This document shows, in pieces, positions 11,401 through 21,570 of a stretch of DNA of 64,000 bases (within the stretch, counting starts at the first letter, position 1; each line of letters begins with the position of its first letter). Source of the stretch: Takifugu bimaculatus (taxonomy: Eukaryota; Chordata; Actinopteri; Tetraodontiformes; Tetraodontidae); NCBI GenBank assembly GCA_004026145.2, contig CP034990.1, positions 11,555,566 to 11,619,565 on the forward strand. The letters are read 5' to 3'. The translations under genes and the position numbers were made by a program. The notes below the pieces were generated by a model. It ran no database searches. It was given only the letters and a program-made list of their open reading frames with translations, and was not told where the DNA came from.

Positions 11401-13643
11401 GTCTCTAGTAGGTGGCAGCTGCACCTTTTCCTGAGGTCCTTGTTGATGCCCTGAGGGGAATTGATGCTCCTGCAATGTTTTCTGGCAGCATTGAGCTTGC
11501 AGTGGGGCAATCAAACACACTGTGGGGGGGCTCTCTTTCCTTCTCTCATCTGGAGAACAAGTGACACCAGCTGCCAATCATTGTTGGAGAAATGTGCAGT
11601 CAGGGGAACTATGTGTCCAGACTGTAGCCACCCTTCCAGCATCCAGCAGTGTCTAAAACCTTTGATTTGGTTTCACCAGAGAGTGTAGGGATTGCAGGGT
11701 CGCTGCAGCATCGCCCACAAGCTGTCAGGAGTGGGTCGCTTTGTCCCAGCTCCTGACAAGAGTTGAGTGCTATTGAGAAATGTGGTCTCACAAACTTGGA
11801 AGGTATTTTGACCTACACACACTTTACATACGGTGTAGATCTTGTCCAACCGCCCTGAAAGAACCCAAAATAGGAACATACGGCAGATAAGCCAGTGCAG
11901 GACCAGAGGTTTGTTGCTTGTAAGCTGTGTTTTGCTCTGGTACATGTTGATTTTTATTTGTCTTCTCTCAAAATAATTGTTATTTTAGCCTAAGTCGCTG
12001 CAGTTTATCAGAGACCAGCTGTGATTCTGTGGCCTCAGCTCTGAAGTCCAACCTCTCCCATCTGAGGGTTCTGGACCTGAGCTACAACCCGTTGCAGGAT
12101 CCAGGAGTGAAGCGGCTCTGTTCTGGACTGGAGAGTCCAAACTGTAAACTGGAGAGGCTCAGGTCAGTCTTCATTTTTCTACCTATATACCAGCTGCTAA
12201 GATGGTGAAGTGAGGCTGTTCTCAACACTGCTGTGATGCACCACATTAAAAAAATTCCTTGGAATATCGTGAATTCAGGTCTGACCCAACTAAGAACTAA
12301 CGTAGGTTTAGTACTGACGCAGATAACATGCAGACCTGCACCGTATAACCTCATCCTGCATTTTTCAGATTGATTGACTGCAGCTTATCAGAGCTCAGCT
12401 GTGGCTCTCTGGCCTCGGCGCTGAGGTCCAATCCCTCCCATCTCAGAGAACTGGACCTGAGTCAGAACCAGCTGAAGGATTCAGGAGTGAAACTGCTCTG
12501 TGGTTTTCTCCACTTTCCAAACTGCCGACTGGAAACTCTGAGGTAAACACCATTCTCAAAAATGTCCATTATTCCATCCGAGGGTCCTCACACTTTCTGA
12601 GTGTGTGTGTTGTGCCCAGTTCCTTCAGGAGGGAGGGCCACACGGGGACCACTTATTCATGATAAATTGATTTAAGGACAATGAAAAAGCCAACAGATGG
12701 TAACCAAAATTAGACAAAACTAGGTGAGGGTGCCTGGTAGACACCAGCCAACGAGGAGGGAGATGGTGAGGGAGACAGGAAGTCATCTAAGACAGGTTGT
12801 GCCTTTAAAGATGAGCCACAGGTGAGATGGATCTCCATGATGAGATGGGAGGGAAAGAGGTGGGAGAACCTGGGAAGAGTGAGGGCCAGAACAATATATA
12901 TTCTCCTTTGGAACAGTGCAAACCTGAGAGGTTGGAATTGTGGTAATTACATATTACTATCATTTTTTAACCTGTAACTAAATTAAATATTTACAGATCA
13001 TGCCTTTGATTAACCTTTCAGATGAATACTGGTTTCACTTATAATCTTATAAAAGTTTCCATTCTTTATTTAGATTAAGGCACTGTAGCTTATCAGAGAT
13101 CAGCTGTGGCTCTCTGGCCTCGGCGCTGAGGTCCAATCCCTCCCATCTCAGAGAACTGGACCTGAGTCAGAACCAGCTGAAGGATTCAGGAGTGAAGCTG
13201 CTCTGTTCTGGACTGGAGAGTCCAAACTGTAAACTGGAGAGGCTCAGGTCAGTCTTCATTTTTCTACCTATATACCAGCTGCTAAGATGGTGAAGTGAGG
13301 CTGTTCTCAACACTGCTGTGATGCACCACATTAAAAAAATTCCTTGGAATATCGTGAATTCAGGTCTGACCCAACTAAGAACTAACGTAGGTTTAGTACT
13401 GACGCAGATAACATGCAGACCTGCACCGTATAACCTTATCCTGCATTTTTCAGATTGATTGACTGCAGGTTATCAGAGATCAGCTGTGGCTCTCTGGCCT
13501 CGGCGCTGAGGTCCAATCCCTCCCATCTCAGAGAACTGGACCTGAGTGGGAACCAGCTGCAGGATTCAATAGTGAAGCTGCTGTCTGATCTCGTAGAGAA
13601 TCCAGACTATGGGCTGGAGACACTGAGACATTTCTGGTGGTAG
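5308..13643 (+). CDS. NLRC3-like NOD-like receptor, copy A (FISNA-NACHT-LRR), multi-exon, apparently intact
   Basis: Cytosolic pattern-recognition receptor of the fish-specific NLR-C family. Coding exons by splice sites and phase are 5308-5408, 6334-6437, 6989-8771, 9699-9875, 9986-10159, 11989-12162, 12369-12542, 13074-13247 and 13454-13643, totalling 3051 nt, which is 1016 residues plus stop with no break. Domain order: short N-terminal peptide cassettes (residues 1-68), FISNA (about 72-145), NACHT with Walker A GVAGVGKT (166-173) and Walker B LFIFDGLDES (about 238-247), helical region to about 662, then six LRR exons of 174-190 nt. There is no B30.2 domain; the protein ends ETLRHFWW soon after the last LRR. 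The acceptor is one base before the ATG, so translation starts in the second exon. Poly(A) signals AATAAA lie at 14123 and 14136. Ligand unknown. The family assignment is firm; exon joins are inferred. Confidence 0.9.
6334..6437 (+). other. NLR copy A coding exon 2, a cassette unique to this copy
   Basis: Acceptor CCATTTTTGACAG ends at 6333 and donor GTAAGC starts at 6438. The exon is 104 nt: one base completing the previous codon, 34 open codons (YQKRSASIGDSSCPEGEKKR and onward, rich in Lys, Arg, Ser), and one base carried over. Entry phase 2 and exit phase 1 fit exons 1 and 3 exactly. It has no counterpart in copy B, where an unrelated 137-nt exon fills the same slot. No known domain recognised. 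Confidence 0.65.
6989..8771 (+). other. NLR copy A exon 3: FISNA-NACHT exon
   Basis: Large 1783-nt exon, the size usual for the NACHT exon of fish NLR-C genes. Acceptor TTTGTTTTAG ends at 6988; donor GTAAGT begins at 8772. It encodes the FISNA signature (SLKRRCERVTEGTHEAGSG, LLNKIYTELYITEG), Walker A at 7279-7302, Walker B near 7495-7525, ITSRPAAAHQIPP (sensor-type segment) and the FVHLSIQEFLAAVYMF helix typical of the NACHT-associated region. No internal stop or frameshift. Confidence 0.93.
9699..9875 (+). other. NLR copy A LRR exon 1
   Basis: 177 nt, phase 1 base in and 2 bases out, acceptor ACAACAG, donor GTCAGG. It encodes a divergent leucine-rich repeat (SNPSHLRELSLIWNQSLTD) one codon longer than the other LRR exons. 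Its copy B partner has two single-base insertions. Confidence 0.8.
9986..10159 (+). other. NLR copy A LRR exon 2
   Basis: 174 nt, acceptor TTTTCCAG, donor GTCAGT. It encodes LSDCRLSEISCDSLASALRS and LRVLDLSWNQLEDPAVKLLC, a canonical ribonuclease-inhibitor type LRR pair. In copy B the matching exon is rearranged. Confidence 0.85.
10160..11988. other. Long intron between LRR exons 2 and 3 of copy A
   Basis: About 1.8 kb with no supported gene. It holds a 168-codon antisense open frame (11071-11577) that is also open in copy B (38791-39297); its product was not recognised, and the conservation is explained by recent duplication. At 11650-11660 lies the empty site where copy B carries a 489-bp hAT-type insertion. 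Confidence 0.6.
11989..12162 (+). other. NLR copy A LRR exon 3
   Basis: 174 nt, acceptor TATTTTAG, donor GTCAGT. It encodes LSRCSLSETSCDSVASALKS and the LDLSYNPLQDPGVKRLCSGL repeat. The 206-nt intron after it is nearly identical to the intron after LRR exon 5. Confidence 0.87.
12369..12542 (+). other. NLR copy A LRR exon 4
   Basis: 174 nt, acceptor CATTTTTCAG, donor GTAAAC. It encodes IDCSLSELSCGSLASALRS and LRELDLSQNQLKDSGVKLLC. Very similar to LRR exons 5 and 6, showing recent internal amplification. Confidence 0.87.
13074..13247 (+). other. NLR copy A LRR exon 5
   Basis: 174 nt, acceptor CTTTATTTAG, donor GTCAGT. It encodes LRHCSLSEISCGSLASALRS and ends SPNCKLERLR. The 3' part matches LRR exon 3 and the 5' part matches exon 4, as expected if a crossover made a hybrid repeat. 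Confidence 0.87.
13454..13643 (+). other. NLR copy A last coding exon (LRR exon 6, stop at 13641)
   Basis: Acceptor CATTTTTCAG ends at 13453. It encodes IDCRLSEISCGSLASALRS, then LSGNQLQDSIVKLLSDL, and ends HFWW with TAG at 13641-13643. No donor follows in frame, so the protein ends in the LRR block rather than in a B30.2 domain. The 3' UTR extends to about 14.15 kb, where two AATAAA signals lie. Confidence 0.8.
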
Positions 13644-14149
13644 CCAGTCAACTCCCGCTCATCTGCTGCATCACTCACTGACCACAGGTGAAGAGCATCT
13701 GTGGAAACATCTGCCGTCTACTCCGTCCATAGATGAAAAATTCAGTTTTTAAAAAGCGCTGGTGGACTTTCAGGAGATCAGTCGATGGTCGACAAAGCAG
13801 AAGCAGCTTCGCCTTGAAGTTAAATTAGTTCCTGGTATCACACAATGCATCTTTATAAAGTTCTAAATGGCTCCTCGGCCACTCTTAGAAGCATGGAAAC
13901 ATTCTCTTAATTGTCTCTTCAAATGTCTGTATTATACGTTACTATTTTACATCATGCCTTCAGAATCTTCAGGGTTTAGTATTTACTGTCTCTGTGACAT
14001 GGAGCACTGGAATATTTCAGCTGCAGCCAGCAAAAACCCATCAGAATGACGGCTATCGGTGGGAACCACAGGTCATTTGACTTTAGTCAGTCTGTTCAAT
14101 GTTATAGGATTTATTGCAATCTAATAAAAACTATGAATAAATGTGGGAA

Positions 14150-15558
14150 ATAGGAAATAAAAAGAAGCAAAATGACCAAATAAATCTCCCATGAATACTG
14201 TAAATTTAAAGATGTCAAGAATGGAATATCAGCTTAAATTTAATCAAACATAAAGTGAAAAGGCCTCCTTTAAGTTTACTGCAAAAATAAACACTAAATC
14301 AAGAGCGACACGCGCCAAAAACGTCTCATTCTCTCTTCTGTCTCCACTCATTCTTTTATATTCTCTTAAGATAATGGGGGCGGGGTCGTGTGATAACAAA
14401 ACAACCTAATTGGGGACTATATTTTTGTTGCAAGAACTTTGGCTCTTCAGAAGTTTCTATGTTGGCTTCCACAGATTGTGCATCCACTAGAAACTCAGTG
14501 TTTTTGAGGAACTACCAGGAGCGGCTGGAGTGGAGGCCAATGACGCTATAGCTACATATAGCTACATATAGATCACTGTTATCCTCAACCCAAAAGACCA
14601 CCAGTTGGCGCAGCAATACTAAAGATAGGAGGTTGTTGTCGTTGCGCAGACGCGGAGTGATATCACGCACAAACGTGCCCTATGTTCTATATACCGTATG
14701 TTCGCGACCAAAGGGCGCACCGTATTAAAAGTTGCAGCCTCAGTTACGGGTGCTATTTCTGTATTTAACACATACATCAGGCGCTCCGGATTATAGGGTG
14801 CGGGCATGGTAAAACATACCGCTACCATAGCTTAAAACATGCATGCTAGCGCGAATTTAGCAATTTTGCAAAAGCCGGCAAGTCGAACAACGACAACAAT
14901 GTTTCCCAAATTAAAATGTTCGTATTTTTCGTATTTTGTTATTAAACCCCGGAGGGCTGAAGCAGGACCGCTGTTAAAAATGTATCAGTCCGCGCTTCCA
15001 GTTCTGGTGCAACGTCCAGTTCTAAATGTATGAATCCGCGTATTGACGTTTCAACGTCCCATCAGTAAACGGAGAGATTTGGATATAGTCCCCCTGAGGT
15101 GGTGTTTTTAGAGCAGTTCTTAACAACTTTCTCTTTGCCTGATAAGAGGTCCAAACATTATTTCACTTCCCTATAAAATACTCTAAAATTTGCCATTCAA
15201 GATCAGATACCACCAGGTATAATTCATCCTCTAAATTTTCACAATTTCTTATTCTGTCCGGCTGTTTTTAAACCTTTGGCAACATAAAATAAAGCACTCA
15301 ACTGGTATTATGTCAGGCTGTTTTACATCCCATTAAAGAAGCCAGCAGAAATAAAGCACAACAGTTACACAGACTACGCAAAATAATATAGAGGATATAA
15401 AAAACAGTGCAATGAACACAATCTAAGAAGTCTTTGACACTAAACATATGGAGCTCCTATAGAACAAACTAAAGATTTGTTGTTATGAAGATAAAGAAAT
15501 GCAACATTTCCCCCAGAGAAACGATGGCGATGGAAAAAGCCCTGGCTGTGTGTGTGCA
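14150..15558. other. Intergenic stretch after NLR copy A
   Basis: No coding gene seen. It contains the truncated terminal-repeat element at 14692-14860, otherwise AT-rich sequence with short chance open frames. The homology to the second NLR segment cannot be followed past here because copy B is cut by the assembly gap. Confidence 0.5.
14692..14860 (-). mobile_element. Truncated terminal-inverted-repeat element (same family as 59729-60129)
   Basis: Starts with TACCGTATGTTCGCGACC and continues with GGGCGCACCGTATTAAAAG, then matches the reverse complement of the right half of the full element at 59729-60129 down to the TTAAAACATGCATGCTAGCG segment. The other end is not recognisable. Non-coding, hence non-autonomous. 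Confidence 0.6.
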
Positions 15559-16150
15559 TCACAGCAGGCGTGGGTTCTCCTCTCTGGAGTCATGCGGGGC
15601 TCCTTTGAAGGGCAGATGAGGAGGTTGGTGACAGATTCCCCTCAGAAAGATGATTACGGTGCCAAAGGTCATCACCGGGGTAACCAGGAAGAGGCAGAGT
15701 CGGTCTACTGTACGAGCGATGCCGCTCCAGTTATCCTTCTCCTGTCAGGACCAGACATTTACGCCACTTTTGATCTTTTTAAATCAGACTTTGGGTTGAG
15801 GACTCTGTTTGAACCCTCTGAGCTCATTGTCGTCGTTCTTGTTGCGCATGTGTTTAATGATGTAGTGGCTCCATCCACAGCCGGCTTGATCTCTGCGTAC
15901 AGCTGATGGCTCCTCCCTCTTCTTGTGGTTTCACAGCTCCACACAGACACCAAAGCTCACATGCTTCTATATCTCATGTGTTTAAATGTTTCTGGAAACG
16001 TACTGGCAGCGTGTGTGACTCGGGTCACCAGTCCGTGTCTCCCAGACTGTTTCTCAAACATCAGCTCACTGCGGGACTTCACACTGTCGTACTCCTCAGC
16101 CGAGGCAATGTAGCCCACTGAGCTGGATCGCCGCGGTAACGCTCCATCCC
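15559..16150 (-). pseudogene. chrnd: 3' end of a nicotinic acetylcholine receptor delta subunit-like gene, broken
   Basis: Three minus-strand pieces in the right order. The 16150-16004 piece encodes RSSSVGYIASAEEYD and KSRSELMFEKQSGRHGLV, the delta-subunit cytoplasmic loop, followed by donor GTACGT. The 15902-15840 piece encodes QLYAEIKPAVDGA and, after a one-base deletion, YIIKHMRNKNDDNE. The 15741-15559 piece encodes EKDNWSGIARTVDRLCLFLV and the fourth membrane segment, ending ENPRLL with TGA. Acceptor CTGACAG precedes the last exon. The frame slip after AVDGA and the missing GT donor after DDNE mark it as non-functional. Upstream exons (ligand-binding domain, M1-M3) are absent; the minisatellite lies where they should be. 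Introns remain, so it is not a retrocopy. Confidence 0.75.
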
Positions 16151-16176
16151 AGTACGGCTCTGCCTCAGCAGGGCGG

Positions 16177-17209
16177 GTAGTCGGCCGCTCACAGCGGGAG
16201 CCCCGTCTGTAGTCGGCGTAGTCGGCCGCTCATAGCGGGAGCCCAGTCTGTAGTCGGCCGCTCACAGCGGGAGCCCCGTCCGTAGTGGGCCGCTCACAGC
16301 GGGAGTCCCGTCCGTAGTCGGCCGCACCTAGCGGGAGCCCCGTCTGTAGTCGGCCGCTCACAGCGTGAGTCCCGTCTGTAGTCGGCCGCTCACAGCGGGA
16401 GCCCCGTCTGTAGTCGGCCGCTCACAGCGGGAGCCCCGTCTGTAGTGGGCCGCTCACAGCGGGAGTCCCGTCTGTAGTCGGCCGCTCACAGCGGGAGCCC
16501 CGTCTGTAGTCGGCCGCTCACAGCGGGAGTCCCGTCTGTAGTCGGCCGCTCCTAGCGGGAGCCCCGTCTGTAGTGGGCCGCTCACAGCGGGAGCCCCGTC
16601 TGTAGTCGGCCGCTCACAGCGGGAGCCCCGTCTGTAGTCGGCCGCTCACAGCGGGAGTCCCGTCTGTAGTTGGCCGCTCCTAGCGGGAGCCCCGTCTGTA
16701 GTGGGCCGCTCACAGCGGGAGCCCCGTCCGTAGTGGGCCGCTCACAGCGGGAGCCCCGTCTGTAGTCGGCCGCTCACAGCGGGAGCCCCGTCTGTAGTGG
16801 GCCGCTCACAGCGGGAGTCCCGTCTGTAGTCGGCCGCTCACAGCGGGAGCCCCGTCTGTAGTCGGCCGCTCACAGCGGGAGTCCCGTCTGTAGTCGGCCG
16901 CTCCTAGCGGGAGCCCCGTCTGTAGTGGGCCGCTCACAGCGGGAGCCCCGTCTGTAGTCGGCCGCTCACAGCGGGAGCCCCGTCTGTAGTCGGCCGCTCA
17001 CAGCGGGAGTCCCGTCTGTAGTTGGCCGCTCCTAGCGGGAGCCCCGTCTGTAGTGGGCCGCTCACAGCGGGAGCCCCGTCCGTAGTGGGCCGCTCACAGC
17101 GGGAGCCCCGTCCGTAGTCGGCCGCTCATAGCGGGAGCCCCGTCTGTAGTGGGCTGCTCACAGCGGGAGCCCCGTCTGTCGTCGGCCGCTCACAGCAGGA
17201 GCCCCGTCT
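16177..17209. repeat. GC-rich 32-bp minisatellite, about 32 copies, with an 11-unit higher-order repeat
   Basis: The unit is GTCGGCCGCTCACAGCGGGA followed by GCCCCGTCTGTA, 32 bp. Variants: GTGGGCC for GTCGGCC, CCTAGC for CACAGC, AGTCCC for AGCCCC, CCGTAG for CTGTAG. The variant CCTAGC occurs at 16551, 16679, 16903 and 17031 and GTTGGCC at 16669 and 17021: spacing of exactly 352 bp, that is 11 units. The array adjoins the cytoplasmic-loop exon of the chrnd fragment. Confidence 0.95.
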
Positions 17210-17212
17210 CAA

Positions 17213-17341
17213 ACAGATTAAAATTGTGCTATTCAGCCACCTATTTTATTTTTAGAGCTGATTCAGAAACATTCTAATAAATTGAGACTCTACAAGGCAA
17301 ATGTTTCTTTTTTAAGGCTCTTTGTATGTGATGCAATTCTT
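17213..17341 (-). repeat. Serpin 3' UTR-derived direct repeat, copy 1
   Basis: About 130 bp nearly identical to 24829-24963 (shared CAGATTAAAATTGTGCTATT and GACTCTACAAGGCAAATG). Here it lies directly downstream, on the minus strand, of the serpin stop codon, so it is 3' UTR of that gene. Confidence 0.8.
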
Positions 17342-17367
17342 ATTGTGCAAAACAGGCATTTAGTGCA

Positions 17368-17782
17368 TCAGATGTTTGGGTTGGTAATCTTGCCCATGAA
17401 GAGGATATTATCTGAGCTGTGGTCAGTGATGATAACCATGAAGGGACGATTGAACTTCAGGACTGGAACATAATAATAGGAGTGAAGTGTTATTGTGATG
17501 CCTGTAGCAGCTGCGGCAGTGGCTCCAGCCTCATCAACATCCAGGGTAGCTTGATGGACAACCACAAGAAATACCAGACATAATTAATTGTCAGAAAGAA
17601 ATCTGTGCTCATTGTTGATGCTGTTCCTGTTTTACACCTCTACGTCTGAGACTGCCAGTTGTTGCCCCTCTGCAATACCACTCAAGTCTGCTCTGTCACC
17701 AAACATGTCTACCATTCCCATTTCAGTCAACACAGTCTTCAGTGAGTATGACGCTTTGATGGAGAATTTGGGAATATAAACA
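17368..17782 (-). pseudogene. Last two exons of an alpha-1-antitrypsin-like serpin
   Basis: Exon 17782-17638 (145 nt, acceptor AAATACAG, donor GTGTAA) encodes YIPKFSIKASYSLKTVLTEM and DMFGDRADLSGIAEG. Exon 17562-17368 encodes VVHQATLDVDEAG, the hinge ATAAAATGI, a reactive-centre segment and the C-terminal strands PVLKFNRPFMVIITDH and ILFMGKITNP before TGA. Order and exon sizes match exons 4 and 5 of serpina1-type genes, secreted serine protease inhibitors. The acceptor before the last exon reads CTTGTG with no AG, which should stop normal splicing. The intron is only about 75 nt. The exon that would precede these lies 7 kb away at 24968-25161; the exons encoding the N-terminal half are absent. 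Confidence 0.8.
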
Positions 17783-18077
17783 CTGTATTTCTTGGGGAAC
17801 AGACACAACCATGAGGTGACGGACAGGAGCCAACCGCCACATCAATAACCAAGAGTTAGCCGTTGAGTCTTCATTTTACTTCCTCCTGGTAACGTATTGC
17901 GTCACTTCCTGTCTTCTCAATCGTTCGTTGGTTGCATTGTGCACGGTGTGTTGTATTCACTTAATATTGAACACTTGGTGTGTTGTATTCACTTTACTTA
18001 AAATTTGAACACTTGGGACATTCTAGTCACACGATAACAACAGTGAGAAACAACCCATATTAAACAAATACCGGGCT

Positions 18078-18919
18078 TTGACGATTATTAGCATTAGCAT
18101 GGCCTCACCGTCTGTTTCACCCGGTGTCTTTGTCTGTTCAGCGTGTGAAATATTTAGTTACTCCTCTGCCTCCCTTAGTGAAGGGAATAGGTGCAGAAAG
18201 TGGAGTTTATTTACGGCTATGGAGGCGAGACTTGGCGAGCTTGAGACGCGGTTCCGCAGCTTGGAGTTAGCTGGAGTTGCGTCAGGTAGCCAGGAGAAGC
18301 TAGCTGCTGCGGAGCCGCCTAGCGTAGCTTCAGCTAGCGGTCCCCCGGCAGCAGCCGGCTAGCCAGGGCGGCTGGGTGACGGTTCGCAGGAAGCGGAGCC
18401 CCAAAACAAAGGCCCACGGTGCCCCACCACCCGCTTCCCGTGGCTAACTGCTTTTCCCCACTCGGCGACACACCCGCTGAGAAACCGACCCTGGTAACCG
18501 ACTCTGTTTTGCGCTACGTGAAGCCGACTCCAGCCACCATAGTTAAGAGCATTCCGGGGGCCAGAGCGGGCGACATAGAAGCAAATTTACGGCTGCTGGC
18601 GAGACGTAAACGTAAATTTGGTAAAGTTATTATTCACATCGGAGCCAACGACACCCAGCTTCGTCAGTCGGAGGTCACCAAAATTAACTTGGAGTCGGTG
18701 TGTAACTACGCAAAAACGATGTGGGACTCCGGAGCATTCTCTGGTCCCCTCCCCAATCTGGCCAGCGAGGAGATGTTTAGCCGCATGTCGTCGCTGTCAC
18801 GGTGGTGCCCCGATAACCAGGTGGCCTTTAGACAGTTGGAACACTTTTTGGGGAAAACCTGGTCTGATCAGGAGAGACGGTGTCCATCCCACACGAGATG
18901 GTGCCTCTCTCATTTCTAG
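18078..18919 (+). pseudogene. L2 ORF1, esterase-type, frameshifted
   Basis: The first part (18078-18362) has a degraded Cys motif (VCSACEIF, later CRKW) and a coiled-coil-like EARLGELETRFRSLEL. After a frame change, the second part (18419-18919) has SVLRYVKPTP and KVIIHIGANDTQLRQSE. GAND fits block III (GxND) of SGNH hydrolases, which is the esterase domain known in ORF1 of CR1/L2 LINEs. The two parts are in different frames, so no intact ORF1 is made. Confidence 0.65.
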
Positions 18920-18975
18920 TAATTTGGCTAATTTTTAGACCCAAAGTGACCTGACAATCCAGGGTCCAGACCAGG

Positions 18976-21570
18976 ATGCAGAGGTGTAGTCTTACATACC
19001 TCTCTGCTGCTTCCTTAGAACCCTCATCCACCAACAATAACATATTTACCACTATAGAGGTAGTCTCTGTTCCACGGTTAAAAGTTCCCCAAGCACAGAG
19101 CAGGGGAGCGGTCAATCACCATAATCTTATTAAAATTAATACCAAAGTACAAGTTGGAGAAACTAATATCGCAATTAAGTGTGGACTGTTAAATATTAGA
19201 TCTCTTTTGTGTAAATCCCTGTTAGTGCACGACCTGATAGCGGATCATCACATTGATTTATTTTGTCTTACTGAGACCTGGCTTCAGGAGGAGGAGTATG
19301 TTAGCTTAAATGAATCTACTCCTCCTACCCATCTTAATTATCATATTCCACGTGTTACTGGTCGAGGAGGGGGAGTGGCAGCAATCTATCACTCCAAGTT
19401 ATTAATTAATTCTAGACCAAAACATGGCTCCAGTTCATTTGAAAGCCTGACTCTTGGCATCACTCATCTGAGCTGGAAGACAAAAAAGCCACTTCTGTTT
19501 GTAGTTGTATATCGGCCCCCTGCTGGGCCACATTCAGAGTTCCTGTCTGAGTTCTCTGATTTCTTATCTGACTTGGTCCTTAGAACGGACAAAGTCATTA
19601 TCATTGGAGACTTTAATATCCATATAGACGTTGTAAATGACAGCTTTAGAAATGGCTTCATTTCATTACTTGAGTCAGTTGGTGTCCTCCAGCAGATAAA
19701 CCAACCAACTCATAGCTTCAACCATACCCTAGATCTAGTTCTGACTTATGGTGTTGAGGTAGAACATGTGTCAGTGTTCCCTCAGAACCCCCTCCTGTCA
19801 GATCATTCATTGATCACTTTTACATTTATGATTAAGGATTCTTCTATGCTCAGAACAAAGTCTTACTATAGCAGATGTCTTTCAGATAATGCTGTAGCTA
19901 AGTTTAAGGAAGTGATCCCTGTGCTGATCCCAGGACCACCGTGTGTTTCCCCAGGGATCAATCATTATAATCTGAGCCCTGCTGAGGTCGACTCTATTGC
20001 TGAAGGTGCAGCAACCTCACTGAGAATCACGCTTGATTCTTTTGCCCCCCTGAAAGAGAAAATAGTAAATCAGAGGAGGTGTGCCCCCTGGTATAATTCA
20101 CATATCAGGACCCTCAAGCAGAAAGTGTGAAGACTGGAAAGGAAGTGGCATTCTTGTAAAATAGACAGCTATCATGTAGCCTGGAAAGACTGTCTATTAG
20201 TTTACAAAAAGGCCCTTCGCAAGGCTAGAACAGCTTATTTTTCTTCTTTAATTGAGGAAAATAAGAGCAACCCCAGGTTTCTTTTCAGCACTGTGGCCAA
20301 ATTAACTAAGAGTCACAGTGTTTTAGATCCACGTATCCCTTCTTCCCTTAGTGGTGAAGACTTCATGAGCTTCTTCACTGATAAAGTTCTAGCTATCAGA
20401 GAGAAAGCTAACCAGGCCATCCCAACAACTGGACCATCACCAGATGTGCTGACTGTGGGAACATACAGGTTCTCCAACGAGCCCTTAAGCTCCTTCACCC
20501 CTATATATTTTTCTGAGGCATCATCGCTAATTCAGAAATCCAAGACCACCACGTGTCTTTTAGATCCCATCCCAACACACCTGTTGAAGGATGTTTTACC
20601 ATTGATAGGCAGCTCTATCCTGGACCAGATCAATGGTTCTTTAGTGTCAGGTTATGTACCCCGGTCCTACAAGGTGGCAGTGATTAAGCCGTTGCTTAAA
20701 AAACCATCACTGGATCCTGACGTATTATCAAATTATAGGCCGATATCCAACCTTCCTTTTATCTCTAAAGTTCTTGAGAAGGTGGTGGTGACTCAGTTAC
20801 TGGAGCACCTGCAGAGCAACAGCCTGTTTGAGATGTTTCAGTCAGGCTTTAGAACTCATCACAGCACAGAAACAGCACTTCTTAAAGTCACTAATGATCC
20901 TCTCATAGCTTCCGATCATGGACTGGTCTCTATGCTGGTTCTGCTGGACCTCAGTGCTGCTTTTGATCCAGTTGATCACAGCATCCTGTTACAGAGACTG
21001 GAACATGTGATTGGGATTAAAGGGACAGCACTAGACTGGTTTAGATCATATTTATCTGATAGATACCAGTTTGCTCATGTCCATGGTGTTCCCTCCTCAT
21101 ACAGTAGGGTTAGCCATGGAGTTCCTCAAGGTTCTGTACTTGGACCAATCCTTTTCACCTTGTACATGCTTCCCTTAGGGAACATTATTCGGCAGCATGG
21201 GATAAATGTTCATTGTTATGCTGATGACACTCAGCTTTATTTATCCATGAAACCAGAGGAGACAGAGAAGTTAGTGAAGCTTCAGACCTGTCTTAAAGAC
21301 ATAAAGTCCTGGATGTCTTCAAATTTCCTCCTCCTTAACCCAGGAAAAACTGAGGTCATGGTGTTTGGTCCTGAACCTCTCAGAGATAGATTAGATCACA
21401 TGATCACTCTAGATGGTATCTCATTAACATCTAGTCTCTCTGTGAGGAATCTAGGAGTAACTTTTGACCAAAATCTCTCCTTCAACTCACACATTAAATT
21501 AGTCTCTAGAAGTGCCTTTTTTTTACCTGAGAAACATCACAAAGATCAGGAAGCTACTGACCCACCGTGA
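18976..21570 (+). pseudogene. L2 ORF2: endonuclease-reverse transcriptase with one stop and one frameshift
   Basis: Endonuclease motifs in order: LLNIRSLLCK, LFCLTETWLQ, VVYRPPAGP, IIIGDFNIHID, LLSDHSLITF. Reverse transcriptase motifs: VIKPLLKKPSLDP, NYRPISNLPF, QSGFRTHHSTETALL, LVLLDLSAAFDPVDH, SHGVPQGSVLGPILFTLYM, the catalytic CYADDTQLY and FNSHI near the end. Both domains are recognisable across their length. The stop at 20128 splits the frame between them; bases 20131-20292 stay open in the same frame. Confidence 0.9.

Noticed and set aside
16177..17209. CRISPR-like array of regularly spaced repeats
   Set aside because: The whole 32-bp unit repeats without unique spacers and the context is a fish genome; it is a minisatellite.
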